This document shows positions 34,661 to 46,316 of a stretch of DNA of 64,000 bases, one piece after another. The stretch comes from Megaustenia siamemsis (Eukaryota; Mollusca; Gastropoda; Stylommatophora; Ariophantidae). The notes under the pieces are model-generated. The model worked only from the letters and a program-made list of their open reading frames with translations, was not told the DNA's origin and did no database searches. Location: positions 3,574,342 through 3,638,341 of the forward strand of contig JAVIAB010000159.1 in assembly GCA_032433765.1 (NCBI GenBank). The letters run 5' to 3'. Every line of letters begins with the position of its first letter. The first letter of the stretch is position 1. The translations under genes were made by a program, and so were the position numbers.

Positions 34661-36503
34661 AAAAAATTTGTCGCTAAATGATTGGTTCAGTGCCTTCTAT
34701 TTCTCTTATGAACTTATTTTTTTTTTCTGCCTCTTCTGTCACATCCCAAATACTTATCATACATCCCATCTCTGTGGTGGCAAGCATCCTTTTACATTTA
34801 GTCATAAGTGACCATGTTTGACACTGAAAACACAACATAGGAATGCATACTGTCTGCAATACTATACCTTACAGGAACTGCCAATCTACATGGACTTCGA
34901 AAAATGTTGGGGTGGGTTGGGGAATAAAAATGGAGATGCAATGACTGCAGTGAAACTTGTTTCCATGAATGTAATAGAAAGTAAACTCTGCAATGAAACT
35001 TGTTTCCATGGATGTAACAGAAAGTAATACACTGCAATGAAACTATTTCCATGAATGTAATAGAGTGTAATACTCAGCAATCTCACATTGTTGATGTATG
35101 TAATTCTAGCCTTGCTTGATCAATATATGTGGTAGTACCTTCTCCAGATTATGGAGATCATTATCAGATCTTCTAGTAAAGTGACTTAGACATTTTATCT
35201 TGACCTAAACATTTGAAATAAATTCAACAAACTCAAAGAAGTCTCACCACATTGAGAGATTTAAAATAAGCTTTGTATATCACATCCTTTACTGCCCTAA
35301 CATCTTTATTGATCTTGGCAATGTTCAACAATTCTCATAACATCCATCAAATTATAAATAAATACTTTTCTGTCAGCCATTTCCTGACTCATATCTCCAC
35401 TGAAATAAAACAACACATGACATCTGTGATATAGGCTCACTTGGCGACTCTCTAAGGTCTAGGTTATCTGGCTTCATTATTGTCTCCTTTCTAAATAAAT
35501 CACTGTTTGGATTAACATGTCTCTCATTCTGGGTAGAATCTTTTTCTAACTATTGACGCAACCTTACAGTTTGTATTGAATTTTCGATTTATACCCATAG
35601 GGCATAGACCCTGAAACTCCCTCTTATCTAAGTTTTTATTCTAGCAGTTTTCAATCCTTCCAAAGATATCTTATCAAATCTCACCATTTGTCTCTGTTTT
35701 GTGCAAGCAACTCTATCTCATTGAAGGAGCTGATTTCTGCTGCTCTTGCCTCTCTGATCAATGTTCTTCTTAGTTTTTCTCTAGGTCTGCCTCTTTTCCT
35801 CTTACCTGTTGTTTCCCACATGATGGCTTGCTTTGTTATTCAGTTATTATCACTCCTCATCACATGCCAAACATATGACCATCATCTTTTCTTGATTACT
35901 AAAGATATTAGTGATTGATTGAACCGTTGATCAGAGGTTTAACAAGTCACTATCATTATTGTTAATAAAACTGAACTGATACAGAATGTGTTAATTACAG
36001 TTTTCTGCGGACCTCAAATCAACTATTTGTCTCACTATTGTTCCCTTCATCAACTTTTGCTCATCCAAAATCTTGTGCGGATTCATGTCTTGTTTAATAA
36101 TCAACTTTCTCTTTTTCTTCTATTATTTCATGATTTTTCTCTTCAACCTTGTCTCATCTATTCTAACATTAATCATAGTTTTTTTTTTTAATTTAAATAT
36201 GTCAGATATAATCTGGTTGTGTCTCATTTATATACATCATTATCTATGTACTCCTTTCCTGTTATCTACTCTGTAGCAGTGAGGCCTATATTTTATTCAT
36301 TTGTGTTAGTTAATTGATTCTGATTCTTTTTTATTCTTCTAATCTAACATGTCAGCCATCAAAATAAATTGTGAGCATCATTGGAATGTATTTTGTTTAA
36401 TTATTTCTTGTTTCTCAATTTTTGCTTCAATGTTTCTACATGTCTGTTTTGTGTGTTCTTATATTTGTGTTCATATCTCAACCTTTATGTTAGTGATCAT
36501 ATG

Positions 36504-37923
36504 TTATTGAGTTATTTGTGGGTCATCATGATTGCACTCCGAACATGTCCATAGGTGCTCACATCCCCTCCTCAGCAATTCCCTCAGTGTCCAGCGACTG
36601 ACGACTCCAGTTCTATGTTGGTTGATAAGTCCTCTTACACGGCCACCAAGTTTCTCATTTCTGGCCGTGCCCATCTTAACTCCCATTTCCATCATCCAAA
36701 GAAGTGACGTTGATCTGTGTTTGTCAAAGTCCTGTGCTCTTCCAACATCTCGAAGGGCATTGATGATGTCCGCCCGATCCATCGGTTGCCCGTCCTCAAC
36801 GACAGCGCAGCTAGCCAACCTGTCCGCTCTCTCATTTCCCTGTACTCCCGCATGTCCAGGGACATAGACAAAGGTGGCCTTACGTATTTTTGATTTCTGC
36901 AACGACTCTACCCATTGCATGCGTACAAAGCCCGCCTCCACTTTTTTTATCATGCTCATCGAATCACTCAGTATACATGCGTGGATGTAGTCTTGTGACT
37001 CTAACCATTTGAATGCCTTGGTCACTGCCATCACCTCCATTGTCATGCTACTCGTGGTCATGGCGTATGCACCACTGTCTTCTTTGACTATTCTGCCTGC
37101 TGAGCGTGCTGTAAATGCCCATGCACTTCTTTCGTGTCGTCTTACAGATCCGTCTGTATAGATGACTGCATCTTTCTCATCGGTATTATCGCAGATGAGA
37201 CTTTTGACCTCAGCATTAACCACGACCGGGTTCTGTTCCCTACTTTTCCTGTTGAGTGTGACAATACATGAGAAAGTTCCCTTGAATGACGTAGGCACCG
37301 GTATCCACTCCTCACCAACGCTAATATTGGTAAGCCCACAGACCTGTTTGATGACATCTTCTGCCCGGCCCACCCATGATTTGCCTCTTTTTAGCCTGGT
37401 ACCTTTCTCTGTGTTGAGCACGTGATGCAATGGATGCTCTGTATCTGTACTAATCTTCAGGTATGCTCGTGCTCTCCAGATCTTGATTCTGTCATCCATG
37501 GTTGGAAAGTCAAGAAGATACCTCATTGCTACACAGGGAGTGTCCCTCGTACATCCCAGGATAATGCACATGGCTTCATTTTGTATTTTCTCCAGCCTAT
37601 CAATTTGAGTCGTACTGACAGTAAGAATGGCCAGGGCATACTCGATTGGTGCGAGGACTAATCCCTGGAACAGAAGAATAAGTAGCCTCTGCTCAATGTT
37701 GGCAGCTGCCATGACCTTCAAGGCGGCTAATCCTTTGCGGGATTTTGTTATCACATGGTCGACGTGGTCCCGAAAACACAGGCTGCGATCAAACTTAACT
37801 CCGAGGAATGTCATCAACTTGTCCCTGGTCACCTCATCAGCTCCCATTCGTACTACCGGTGTGGTCGTATTAACGATATGATTGTTAAGGGAGAACCATG
37901 AAACTGATGCTTTATTATCATAT
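36504..37923 (-). mobile_element. 5'-truncated LINE encoding RT tail and RNase H
   Basis: One open minus-strand frame runs through the whole insertion. RT C-terminal KLMTFLGVKFDRSLCFRDHV is near 37800, then LVLAPIEYALAILTV. An RNase H domain follows: VIYTDGSVRRHERSAWAFTA near 37150, SSMTMEVMAVTKAFKWL, ILSDSMSMIKKVEAG and YVPGHAGVQGNERADRLAS near 36830, i.e. the D-E-D-(H)D catalytic series. A terminal Cys/His motif (EHLWTCSECNHDDP) precedes the stop near 36507. Flanks carry a 9-bp duplication, gatcatatg (36495-36503 and 37924-37932). The frame is intact, which fits a recent insertion. Probably I/R1-like group with RNase H. Confidence 0.92.
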
Positions 37924-39373
37924 GATCATATGTCTACATGGTGTTTAATCAATCTGACATTTTCTATTCTACAATTGTGTAAAGAATGTATGACATTATT
38001 TGTCATTTTGAAAAAGAGACTTGATCTTGTGATATTTGCTGATGATGTTATTGAAGTTATTTGGATTGAAACTGTAGAACAGCTCATTGTTATCAGACAA
38101 ACAATGGCATTCTTGGTTACTGTTGTGTGTGGTTGTTGATGTAGCTAACCAGAAAATATGATGTACATTTGGTTGATCTTGTTTGTGTAGACCATTGAGA
38201 TGTCTGTATTTGAAACAAAATTATTTGAATCTTTTCTTGTTATGAGGCAGGAATTGTGAGGAAGAAGTATCTGCAGCATTGATATCGTCTAAAGATTACA
38301 ATAAGAGCATTGTGGGATCACATACACAGGATGGAAAGCTTCAGTAGAGCAGTCATTAGGGAACTGAAGACAAGAAACTGGGTTTGATTCCCCTAATTGA
38401 GTGGATTTTAGGTTCATCCAGACTTAATGGGAGCACACAAAGAAAGGTAGCTGTAGTCCCCATCATAGCAGTCTCAACACACACCAACAGACATAAGGCA
38501 AAACCGCACAGAAAGTGAACACAGCCAACTGTTCCCTGTCGTACGATATCATCATTCATCGTAAACAATTGGAGTTTCTAAACATGATCAAAACGGATGA
38601 AACACACAGCTCACGGTGTGCACAGAGCACTTAACTCAGTAGCTCCTGCAACAAGCCGAACTTGGAATTTGAGGAAACTGCAACAAGGAACACTTTTCAT
38701 ATATAGTCTTCAATGTTTCCTGCCGCCTATCCACCATATTGACCGGAAGCTCACGTCCTCCTGAAAATGATGATCGTCATATTTTTTTTAAACTGTCTTA
38801 CGCTTGATGATGTTAGGACATCGTTTTTTACTCCAATTCAGAACATATAAAACACAGTCATCAGATTATCCCCGTCGCACATAAAAAAACAGACCGTAAA
38901 TTCTAAGGATATATGATGAGCTTTTATGATAACGTAGCACACACAACAATGGCTGCGCCCATAGATCCGGTTACTCTAGTGAATGCTGCCTACAACGAAC
39001 GAAACACGGTACAAATTCCCTAAAGGAAAAATAAAACTTTGGCTGACTTGACGGAGCAGTCCACATTAATGAGTTGTAACATGTAAATAATTTGCGTGAA
39101 ACAATTCTAACAACGGTCATTGAACAACACTCAATGTGGCGTAAACCACAGATCACCTCTAGATGGTGGAAGGTCGCATTCACAACACTTGATTTATCAA
39201 AAAGGAATATTGCAGTGCGTACGACTCTGCATCAGCGGCACACATGTGTTAAGTAGAAAATCATTTTGACTTTAACTCAGAAAATTGCAATGGAGAGCCG
39301 AAATTAATCAGTCCCCAAATGCATGGGCAGTGATCTCCGCAATATGTGCCATTTTGGCATGCAAGGTTTCTGT

Positions 39374-39514
39374 TGATTGTGGTTCTGCCCTATGTGCCAT
39401 TTTCGGCTCAAAAGGACAATAGATAGATAGAAATGCATGTACAAGATAAGTGTGCCACTGTCTAAAATAATGTGTGTGATGCTGTACCATGAAAACACTG
39501 ACCTATTGATACTA
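39374..39514. mobile_element. LINE tail remnant and repeat unit
   Basis: The string ttgattgtggttctgcccta followed by ggctcaaaaggacaatagat and agatagaaatg resembles the GATA-type LINE tail. One unit of the 50-bp repeat (acaagataagtgtgccactg) follows. Confidence 0.45.
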
Positions 39515-41883
39515 TAGTTCGCTTCAGATTTTTTGCCTCACTTCAAAAAACCACAGCTCAGCAACCATTTGTGCTACAGTGCTGATATTTTGCATGTAAC
39601 CTACTGAATCTCATAACGTAATAGAAAAAATAAATTCATTGCAAACAAACTGCTGGTTTTTCTTGTGCGCTTGCTTACCAGGAGGATAAAAGTATGATTA
39701 AACTTGGGCACATTTGAATCAAAATTTAAGAGTATTTACCCTTCCATATCACTTCAAGAATGATTTAAACATCTTCATTTGGAATTTCCTTTATATGTTG
39801 GTGGGTAAAGGCACCGGTTTACACTATTGAATTGCAAATGTCAGATTTTTGTCAATATTTGCACATATGTGTAGCAAATTTCTCTTATATTCGGTGCGCA
39901 ATTCTGGTTTGCACTTACTGGATTAAAATTGTCAACTTTTTGTATCACGTCATTAGTATAACGTCACCAAAAATACAAAATCAAATTATTTACATAGGCG
40001 TGTTTTGTGAGTTGTGCCCTTAACAATGAGTTTAAAGTTGAAATTTGTTACTGAACAAAATATTACAAAGAAATTATATTTATATTTTTGTAGAGAGGCA
40101 AAACGAGGGAGTCTATATCACAGCATATCAAATCCTGAAAAGAGAACGATGCACGTGTTAGGTTTAAGTAAACGGTCGTTTCATAGATCAGTGAAAAATG
40201 TTCAATGTGAATGTTCAAGGAAAGAAAGAAGTCGAGGAAGAAAACATTTGTTAGACAGTTTTGACAGAGAACTTGTCCGCAGAGAGATTTGTAAAATGTT
40301 TGACTTAGGGGAAGAAGTTACCATAAGGAAACTTAAGATTTGGCTAAAAAGAACACCAGTATTGATGTATCAAAAACTACACTATGGAGAAGTGTGCGGA
40401 GTTTAGGCTTCACTTTTAGAAAATATTCTTGTGAAGAAACATCATTTGCGAGAAACCTCATTTAGTAGCTGCAAGAAGCAAATATTTACGTGAAGTTAGA
40501 CAAATGCGTAATGAAGATTATGACATTGTGTACTTGGACGAAACATGGATTAATGCCCACCACACAAATGAAAAAGAATGGCAGTCATTAGATGGGACTA
40601 TTAAAAGGTATGTACCTAGCAGCAAAGGAAAGCGCCTTATAGTGGCACATGCTGGGAGCAAAAATAATGGCCTGGTGGAGAATGCTGAACTTGTTTTATT
40701 GCAAAGTCAACTGATAACCAGGATTATCATTCAGAGATGAACAGTCATATGTTCAGAGATTGGATTAAAGACACTCTTTTGCCTTTATTAGATCGACCAT
40801 CTTGTTTGATCATGGATAATGCATCTTACCATAACAAAGTGGCACAAGAAGATAAAGTTCCAACATCATCAAGCACTAAAGCTGAAATAAAGACATGGCT
40901 GACAAGGGAACAAATACATTTAACGATATGTATCTCAAGCCTGAATTACTTTCACTTGTAAAACAGATACAACGGCCAAAGATATTTCAAATAGATAAAT
41001 TAATTGAAGAACATGGTCATAGATGTTTGAGGCTGCCTCCATATCACTCACACCTAAATCCTATTGAATTAGTTTGGGCAAAGATCAAAGGGCAAGTAGC
41101 ATCCGAAAATAAACTTTCAAATTATCTGATGTTAAAGAGCTTACCAATGTTGCTATTTCAAACATAGACAAAGATTATTGGGCTAGTTGTGAAGACCATG
41201 TTATGGTTGAGGAAGATAAGTATTGGAGAAACGATGGTCTGTGGGTTATTCAACCAAAAATGGTAATACGTCTATTAGATTCGGCAGATTCTGAATAAAA
41301 CTCATTTGTTTGAACTTACTGAAGTGACTTTGTTGGAGTGGAAACTCTGGATACGGACCACTTCAGGAACTGTTTTTTTAGTGAGTTGACGATGTATTCT
41401 GTGTTCTTAAAATAAATAATTTCTATTCGGTGAATGTTCGGCCTATTTTGATTTGATTCAATATTAGTTGTATAATTAAAAGAGCCCAATCCAAATGGGT
41501 AGCATGTTGTGAAAAAGTGCAATTGTGGCGGTTTATTCCCCTATACACCTTCAGGCATGACAGGAACACTTACTTACTTACTCTCTTATTATAAAGTAAT
41601 AATGTCCCTTATATAAAAATAAAAGTTACGCCTTTTCCTCTAAAAAGTGTAAAAGATCTTCATTTACCGTACATTCTGTTTTTTGTGTCAAAATAAATAC
41701 AAATATGAAGGAGATCAAAGGAAGTTGCCGCTTTGAGGAAACGGTAACACATACGATAATTTAAATGATAAATTCGTTACGTCATTGAAAATCTAAGGTC
41801 GCATGCAAAAAATCATGGTATTCTATCAGACGGTTTTCGAGATATTACTGGAATTAGGGAGGCAAACAATCTGAAACAAACTA
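39515..41883 (+). mobile_element. Sailor-like (DD83E) DNA transposon, degraded
   Basis: Terminal inverted repeats start tagttcgcttcagatttttt at 39515, with its partner (reverse complement tagtttgtttcagattgttt) ending at 41883. Each is flanked by TA (39513-39514 and 41884-41885). The length is 2369 bp. It holds one transposase pseudogene on the same strand. TA target use and the transposase motifs place it in the IS630-Tc1-mariner superfamily. Confidence 0.85.
40026..41298 (+). pseudogene. Sailor-like transposase pseudogene
   Basis: It starts MSLKLKFVTEQNITKKLYLY and ends ...LLDSADSE, parallel to the intact protein at 52642-53913. At least four frameshifts break it, near 40390, 40720, 40915 and 41130. 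The catalytic motifs are still readable: IVYLDETWINAHHTNE near 40525, CLIMDNASYHNKVA near 40805 and HSHLNPIELVWAKIKGQ near 41055. The element could not make its own transposase but keeps inverted repeats, so it could be moved by an active relative. Confidence 0.9.
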
Positions 41884-41885
41884 TA

Positions 41886-42235
41886 AGTCTATCACGGTGA
41901 AAAGTAGAATAAATAATACATCCAGGTAAGCATAAGCATCAAGAATTTCAGACCATCCATCCAGCAGAGGTTAAATAAGCACAACAGGTATAAGTAGACA
42001 CTAACTGAAGGAGTCTTCTGTGTGCAACTGATGTATTTAGAAAAAAAACACTGTCAACACGCATACACTATCTTGAACATAAATAAATAAAAAGGATTTA
42101 GGAACACCGTAGATTACTGGGCCTATAGACGTTTGTGATCTGGAATCTAGAGTGTTGTCTTTCAGCTGGAAAACTTCACTCTCATTTCATCATCGAGTGC
42201 ATCAAATGATTGACTACCAATAAGCGCCATCCACA
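41886..42235. other. intergenic, no feature seen
   Basis: AT-rich sequence after the transposon. A short piece near 42185-42225 (atttcatcatcgagtgcatc) may be the terminus of an RTE tail. Otherwise nothing was recognised. Confidence 0.4.
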
Positions 42236-42767
42236 CAAATATAAGGGCATAAAAACAGACATATAGAAGAAATGCTGATACAAACATTGAAAAAAGCAAC
42301 AAATAATGAAACAAAATACATTCTAATGTTACTTACTTCACAGCTTATTTAATGGCCGACATATTGCAATAATTTTACAGAAAAAAAAAAAAAACAGATT
42401 CATAATCAATGCAAACTTTATAAAAAAAAAATGCTCTGGTGTCATGTTCTTCTGACAGCCAATTCACTTTAGAGAATCGTCTTATCGTCTGTTTGGGTTG
42501 TCCCACACCCTTGGTATCAATGCATCTCTGCCATATACGTAACTCTTCTGCCTACCCCTTTTCCTTTTTTCATTCCCTCCTCCCTCCATTTTTTGCAACC
42601 TGTCTATCCTCTCTTTTTTCCCTCACTTGCTTAAGTTGTATCCCCTTACCACTAGATATGTCTTCCTCGGGCAATTTGCTGGATCTGTACTACATATCTC
42701 GATAATCCTCTATCACGCCTCACTTCCACCACGGTGACTGAATGATGCCTAGCCGGCTTGCCTGCTT

Positions 42768-43550
42768 TTTTCTTCTTCTACCTAATTTAGCTCCATGTGG
42801 AGCATATGTCTTGAACAAACACTTTCCAAGTCGATCTATCTGTTTTTTTTTTGTTTTTTTTTTGCCATTCTTTTAAGATCATTCCATGTTTTCCCCATCA
42901 TCTTCATCTCTGCTTCTATCTGTCTTCTCCAAGAATTCCTTGGTCTTTCTCTTTGTCTTTTCCCCTGGGGGTTCCAAAAAGGGCCTGTTGTGTAATATTC
43001 TCAGTTGGCTTCCGCGGTGTGTGTCCTATCCAGCGCCATCGTCTTCGCTGTATCTCCTTATCCACTGGTATTTGACTGGTACATTTCCATAATTCTATGT
43101 TAGTGATTTTGTTCTGCCATTTCCATTCTTTTATTCTGCATAAGCATCCATTAATGAAAGTCTGTATCTTCGTGATTGTCAATTTTGTTGTTCTCCATGT
43201 TTCACAGCCATATAATAGGACCGACTTAACATTTGAGTTGAAAATTTAAATTTTGTATTTAACCTAATTTCTTTGGATTTCCATATGTTTCCCAGTGCAA
43301 CGAAAGCTCCTCTTGCTTTTGATATCCTTATTTTGGTATCATTTTCTGTTCCTCCCTCTTTATCTATGTTACTGCCCAGATATATGTAAGATTGTACGTC
43401 TAGTAGAGGTGTCTCTCCTAATTTTATTTGGTTATTGCCAACTGCATTAATTCTTATGTTTGTCTTATCTCTATTAATCGTTAGTCCCAGCTGTTGTGAT
43501 CTCTCATCAAGTATGCTCATTTTATCCTGCATCTGTTGATGGCTGTGTGA
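42768..43550 (-). pseudogene. LINE C-terminal region, minus strand
   Basis: Minus-strand frames encode DKMSILDERSQQLGLTINRD, KTNIRINAVGN, LLDVQSYIYLGSNIDKEGGT, and after a frameshift near 43180, KIQTFINGCLCRIKEWKWQN and RRRWRWIGHTPRKPTENITQ QAL. These are post-catalytic RT segments of a non-LTR element. The RT active site itself lies beyond the truncation. A shorter tail of the same family is at 58265-58545. There is no counterpart at the paired site after 6434. Confidence 0.85.
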
Positions 43551-43805
43551 TAGGAGCCTGCTTTTACACCCCAGTATCTCTAATCAATACCCGTACCGCA
43601 TTTCGCCCCACTCACCGCTAGAGTAGCTGGAATATGTCGGCTTAGTCTACTTTCTTATACACCCTCATGGATCATCAGTCTTTTCCTGTGTCACGCTAGA
43701 ATGATTCAAACCCAGTATGACCCTGGTCTAACCACGTAACTGACTAACCAGTAGGTCCTTCTGGCATTAGATAGCCATCTCTCACGGTGAGCAGACTGAT
43801 TATGC
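43551..43805 (-). mobile_element. possible tRNA-like SINE piece
   Basis: On the minus strand ggttagtcagttacgtggtt is followed by a weak B-box-like gggtttgaatcatt. Box fit is poor and only one copy was seen, so this is a tentative call. Confidence 0.25.
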
Positions 43806-44440
43806 ATACAAGCTAAGTCTCATTGTTGTATATCATAATTTCTCTCTATATACTTATACTTTGTGTGTTTCCACATTTCGCCTATGCTCCAACATGAAGC
43901 ACATAGTTCTCTCTCATTTCATCATCTCATCTCTTATTCCTCCGCACATTTCTCCTTAACTCACCTGCCCAATCATCCTAGATGTAGCAATATTTGCCCG
44001 TGCCTCATCGCGCGTTATCGTTGTCGTTTTCTGAAGAAGGTCGCACATAGTCTATAAACGTCAGTATTCTGTTGTGTTCCTTTTTTTTGTAAAGCTGTCA
44101 CCATACCTTACAGAATTGTGTGTTACACCCACTAATGGCGCCTTTGTAGTGTATACATAGAACGACACGTTTTTCTATCCCTGATAAGGTTGACGAGTTA
44201 TGCGTAAAATCAACTTATCTGCTACGGCAAGATAGAAGTGGAGACACATCGAAGGAAATAAAATGTTGAGATTAATATTTGGCTGTATTCTGGCGATTCA
44301 TAAACGTCGATTAATCTTCTTTTCTAAATGTCAGAGACAAATAACAATAAATGAATATTATTATAGAGGGAAACTTCATATGCGATATTACAGTGAATCA
44401 TCGGCGGAAGAGGTATGTTTTACAGCACTCTGAAAAAATG
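43806..44440. repeat. duplicated intergenic block (pairs with 9085-9720)
   Basis: Matches the upstream block in order and orientation, with small indels. No gene was seen. After it, a SINE and a minisatellite occur that are lacking at the equivalent place near 9740. Confidence 0.7.
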
Positions 44441-44477
44441 ACAAATAAACAGCAACAGAAATACAATAAAAAAGTAA

Positions 44478-44830
44478 AGTACCCCCCGTCACGCCAAGTG
44501 GCGTATAGGGAAATATGGTGTTAGTGACCCTATATTTTACAGACCTTCAGCACATGATTTTTGGGGTAATGTGGTCGGTATTACGCCGTGCTGCTTTACT
44601 TTCCCAGAAAAATCCGGTACCCATTTAAGGCTGGGTGAACCCGGAGCCGTCGGTTGGGATCGAACCCTACCCCTTGTCCGTAGTAGTCCAGTTCACTAAC
44701 CACTGAGCTATCGCGGCTCCCACTAATTTTTAGGGAATTAGTAAAACCCAGGTGTCCTCGCCAGGGAACGAACCCCGGCTGTTGCCGTGGTAAGCCAACC
44801 GCCTATCGATTGCGCTAACCGGACACAGAA
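44478..44830 (-). mobile_element. tRNA-derived composite SINE (family 3), full copy
   Basis: Nearly identical to 14290-14645 but more complete at the right end. On the minus strand the second module starts tgtccggttagcgcaatcga, so both its A-box-like region and the B box (ggggttcgttccc) are present. The first module keeps tagctcagtgg and gggttcgatccca. High similarity between copies suggests recent mobility. Confidence 0.88.
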
Positions 44831-44849
44831 ATACAATGAAGAACAATAT

Positions 44850-44940
44850 ATGGTCCGAAGCAGGATCGATCCCGTATTCATTGGCAATGCGCCTTGCCAC
44901 GAGAAGCCGCGACGCTAGGGAACGCTGCCTCTCAGCTAAC
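44850..44940 (-). repeat. tRNA-like module at left end of minisatellite
   Basis: The reverse complement reads gttagctgagaggcagcgtt, ggcttctcgtggcaaggcgc and gggatcgatcctgcttcgga, matching 9741-9840 in the opposite orientation. It adjoins the minisatellite that reuses its A-box half. Confidence 0.55.
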
Positions 44941-45715
44941 CTATAATATATATATAGTTATCTGAGTGGCAGTGTTCCCTAGCGTTCCACTCAGCTAACT
45001 AGTGAGTGGCAGTGTTCCCTAGCGTTCCACTCAGCTAACCTAGTTATCTGAGTGGCAGTGTTTCCTGGCGTTCCACTCAGCTAACTAGTGAGTGGCAGTG
45101 TTCCCTAGCGTTCCACTCAGCTAACTAGTGAGTGGCAGTGTTCACTAGCGTTCCACTCAGCTAACCTAGTTATCTGAGTGGCAGTGTTCCCTGGCGTTCC
45201 ACTCAGCTAACTAGTGAGTGGCAGTGTTCCCTGGCGTTCCACTCAGCTAACTAGTGGGTAGCAGTGTTCTCTAGCGTTCCACTCAGCTAACTAGTGGGTG
45301 GCAGTGTTCCCCAGCGTTCCACTCAGCTAACTAGTGGGTGGCAGTGTTCCCTAGCGTTCCACTCAGCTAACTAGTGGGTGGCAGTGTTCCCTAGCGTTCC
45401 ACTCAGCTAACCTAGTTATCATAGGGGAAGTGTTCCCTAGCGTTCCACTCAGCTAACCTCGTTATTTGAGTGGCAGTGTTCCCTAGCGTTCCACTCAGCA
45501 AACCTAGTTATCATAGTGGCAGTGCTCCCTAGCGTTCCACTCAGCTAACCTCGTTATTTAAGTGGCAGTGTTCCCTAGCGTTCCACTCAGCTAACTAGTG
45601 GGTGGTAGTATTCCCTAGCGTTCCACTCAGCTAACTAGTGGGTGGTAGTATTCCCTAGCGTTCCACTCAGCTAACTAATGGGTGGCAGTGTTCCCTAGCG
45701 TTCCACTAAGGTTCG
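44941..45715 (+). repeat. minisatellite of about 40-45 bp units with hairpin symmetry
   Basis: About 18 units of gtggcagtgttccctagcgt followed by tccactcagctaac and either tagtga/tagtgg or ctagttatctga spacers. Within units, gttatctgagtgg and ccactcagctaac are inverted repeats around a 16-base loop. gttagctgagtgg resembles a Pol III A box, and the array is flanked by B-box-like tRNA halves on opposite strands (44870 minus, ggttcgatcctgcttcgg near 45712 plus). Confidence 0.9.
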
Positions 45716-45831
45716 ATCCTGCTTCGGATCATATATTGTTCTTTGTTGTTTTTCTGCTGTTTATTAGACTTTTTTTTCTGAGTGTTGTAAATGTCACCTG
45801 GTATTTCCGTTAGTGATGAAATGAAATTTTT

Positions 45832-46050
45832 GGGGCGTTAAAAGACACAACAGCCTAATAAAAGTAATATTGGAAGGGAAAATACAAGGTAAAAGAGGCA
45901 GACCAAGACTATCATGGAGGAGTAGCATCAAAAGATGGAAAAGTCAACCTATGACAATCTTGCACCATCAAAGCAAGAAACAGTGGAATGACGTTCCATG
46001 GTAGCCAACGTTCGATGCAGACAGAGACGACACTCAATGATGATGATTTC
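45832..46050 (+). mobile_element. RTE-type LINE 3' tail
   Basis: It reads GALKDTTA*-like remnants followed by KVILEGKIQGKRGRPRLSWR near 45865 and the end ccaacgttcgatgcagacag with actcaatgatgatga. Same family as 49583-52150. It is 5'-truncated. Confidence 0.75.
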
Positions 46051-46067
46051 CGTTGGTTATAAACTAA

Positions 46068-46300
46068 TTATTTTTGATCTTGCATACAGTAGCATGATGA
46101 CGATCGGGTGTCACCTGTAGCACATGACGCTCCCTACCGGACGAGGTGGCTGTGAAGTCCCCATTAACGTCATTAGCTGTAAATATAAAGTTGTGGTTTG
46201 TCATGATTATTCCAGGCAATATAAGAAGGTAGTTGCCATTCCTTTCCTTCTTGGCAGTGACTGTACTAGTCGGAAATCGCAGCCATGGTCTCTAGCTCTA
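46068..46300 (-). repeat. inverted copy of the RTE leader region
   Basis: The reverse complement matches 10078-10250 (ctactgtatgcaagatcaaa, caggtgacacc, gactagtacagtcactg-like). At 10078 the leader points toward the endonuclease start; here it points away. A small inversion at the 5' end of the LINE is the simplest reading. Confidence 0.65.
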
Positions 46301-46316
46301 TTAGACACTAGCAATA

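Larger units (their letters stand above)
33702..39373 (+). repeat. segmental duplication, copy 2 (ZNF 3' flank)
   Basis: It matches 1-5270 in order and orientation, including LINE tails at 33970-34245 and 35587-35922 (minus), the SINE at 34344-34660, AT-rich spacers, and the low-repeat block at 38441-39373. It differs by the LINE insertion at 36504-37923 and a deletion of about 1 kb near 38435. No other gene was seen in it. Confidence 0.9.

Noticed and set aside
37422..37881. Plus-strand frames over the RNase H LINE
   Set aside because: Antisense shadows of the clear minus-strand RT/RNase H frame.
44941..45715. CRISPR-like array
   Set aside because: Units abut each other with no unique spacers, the setting is eukaryotic, and the repeat is a minisatellite.
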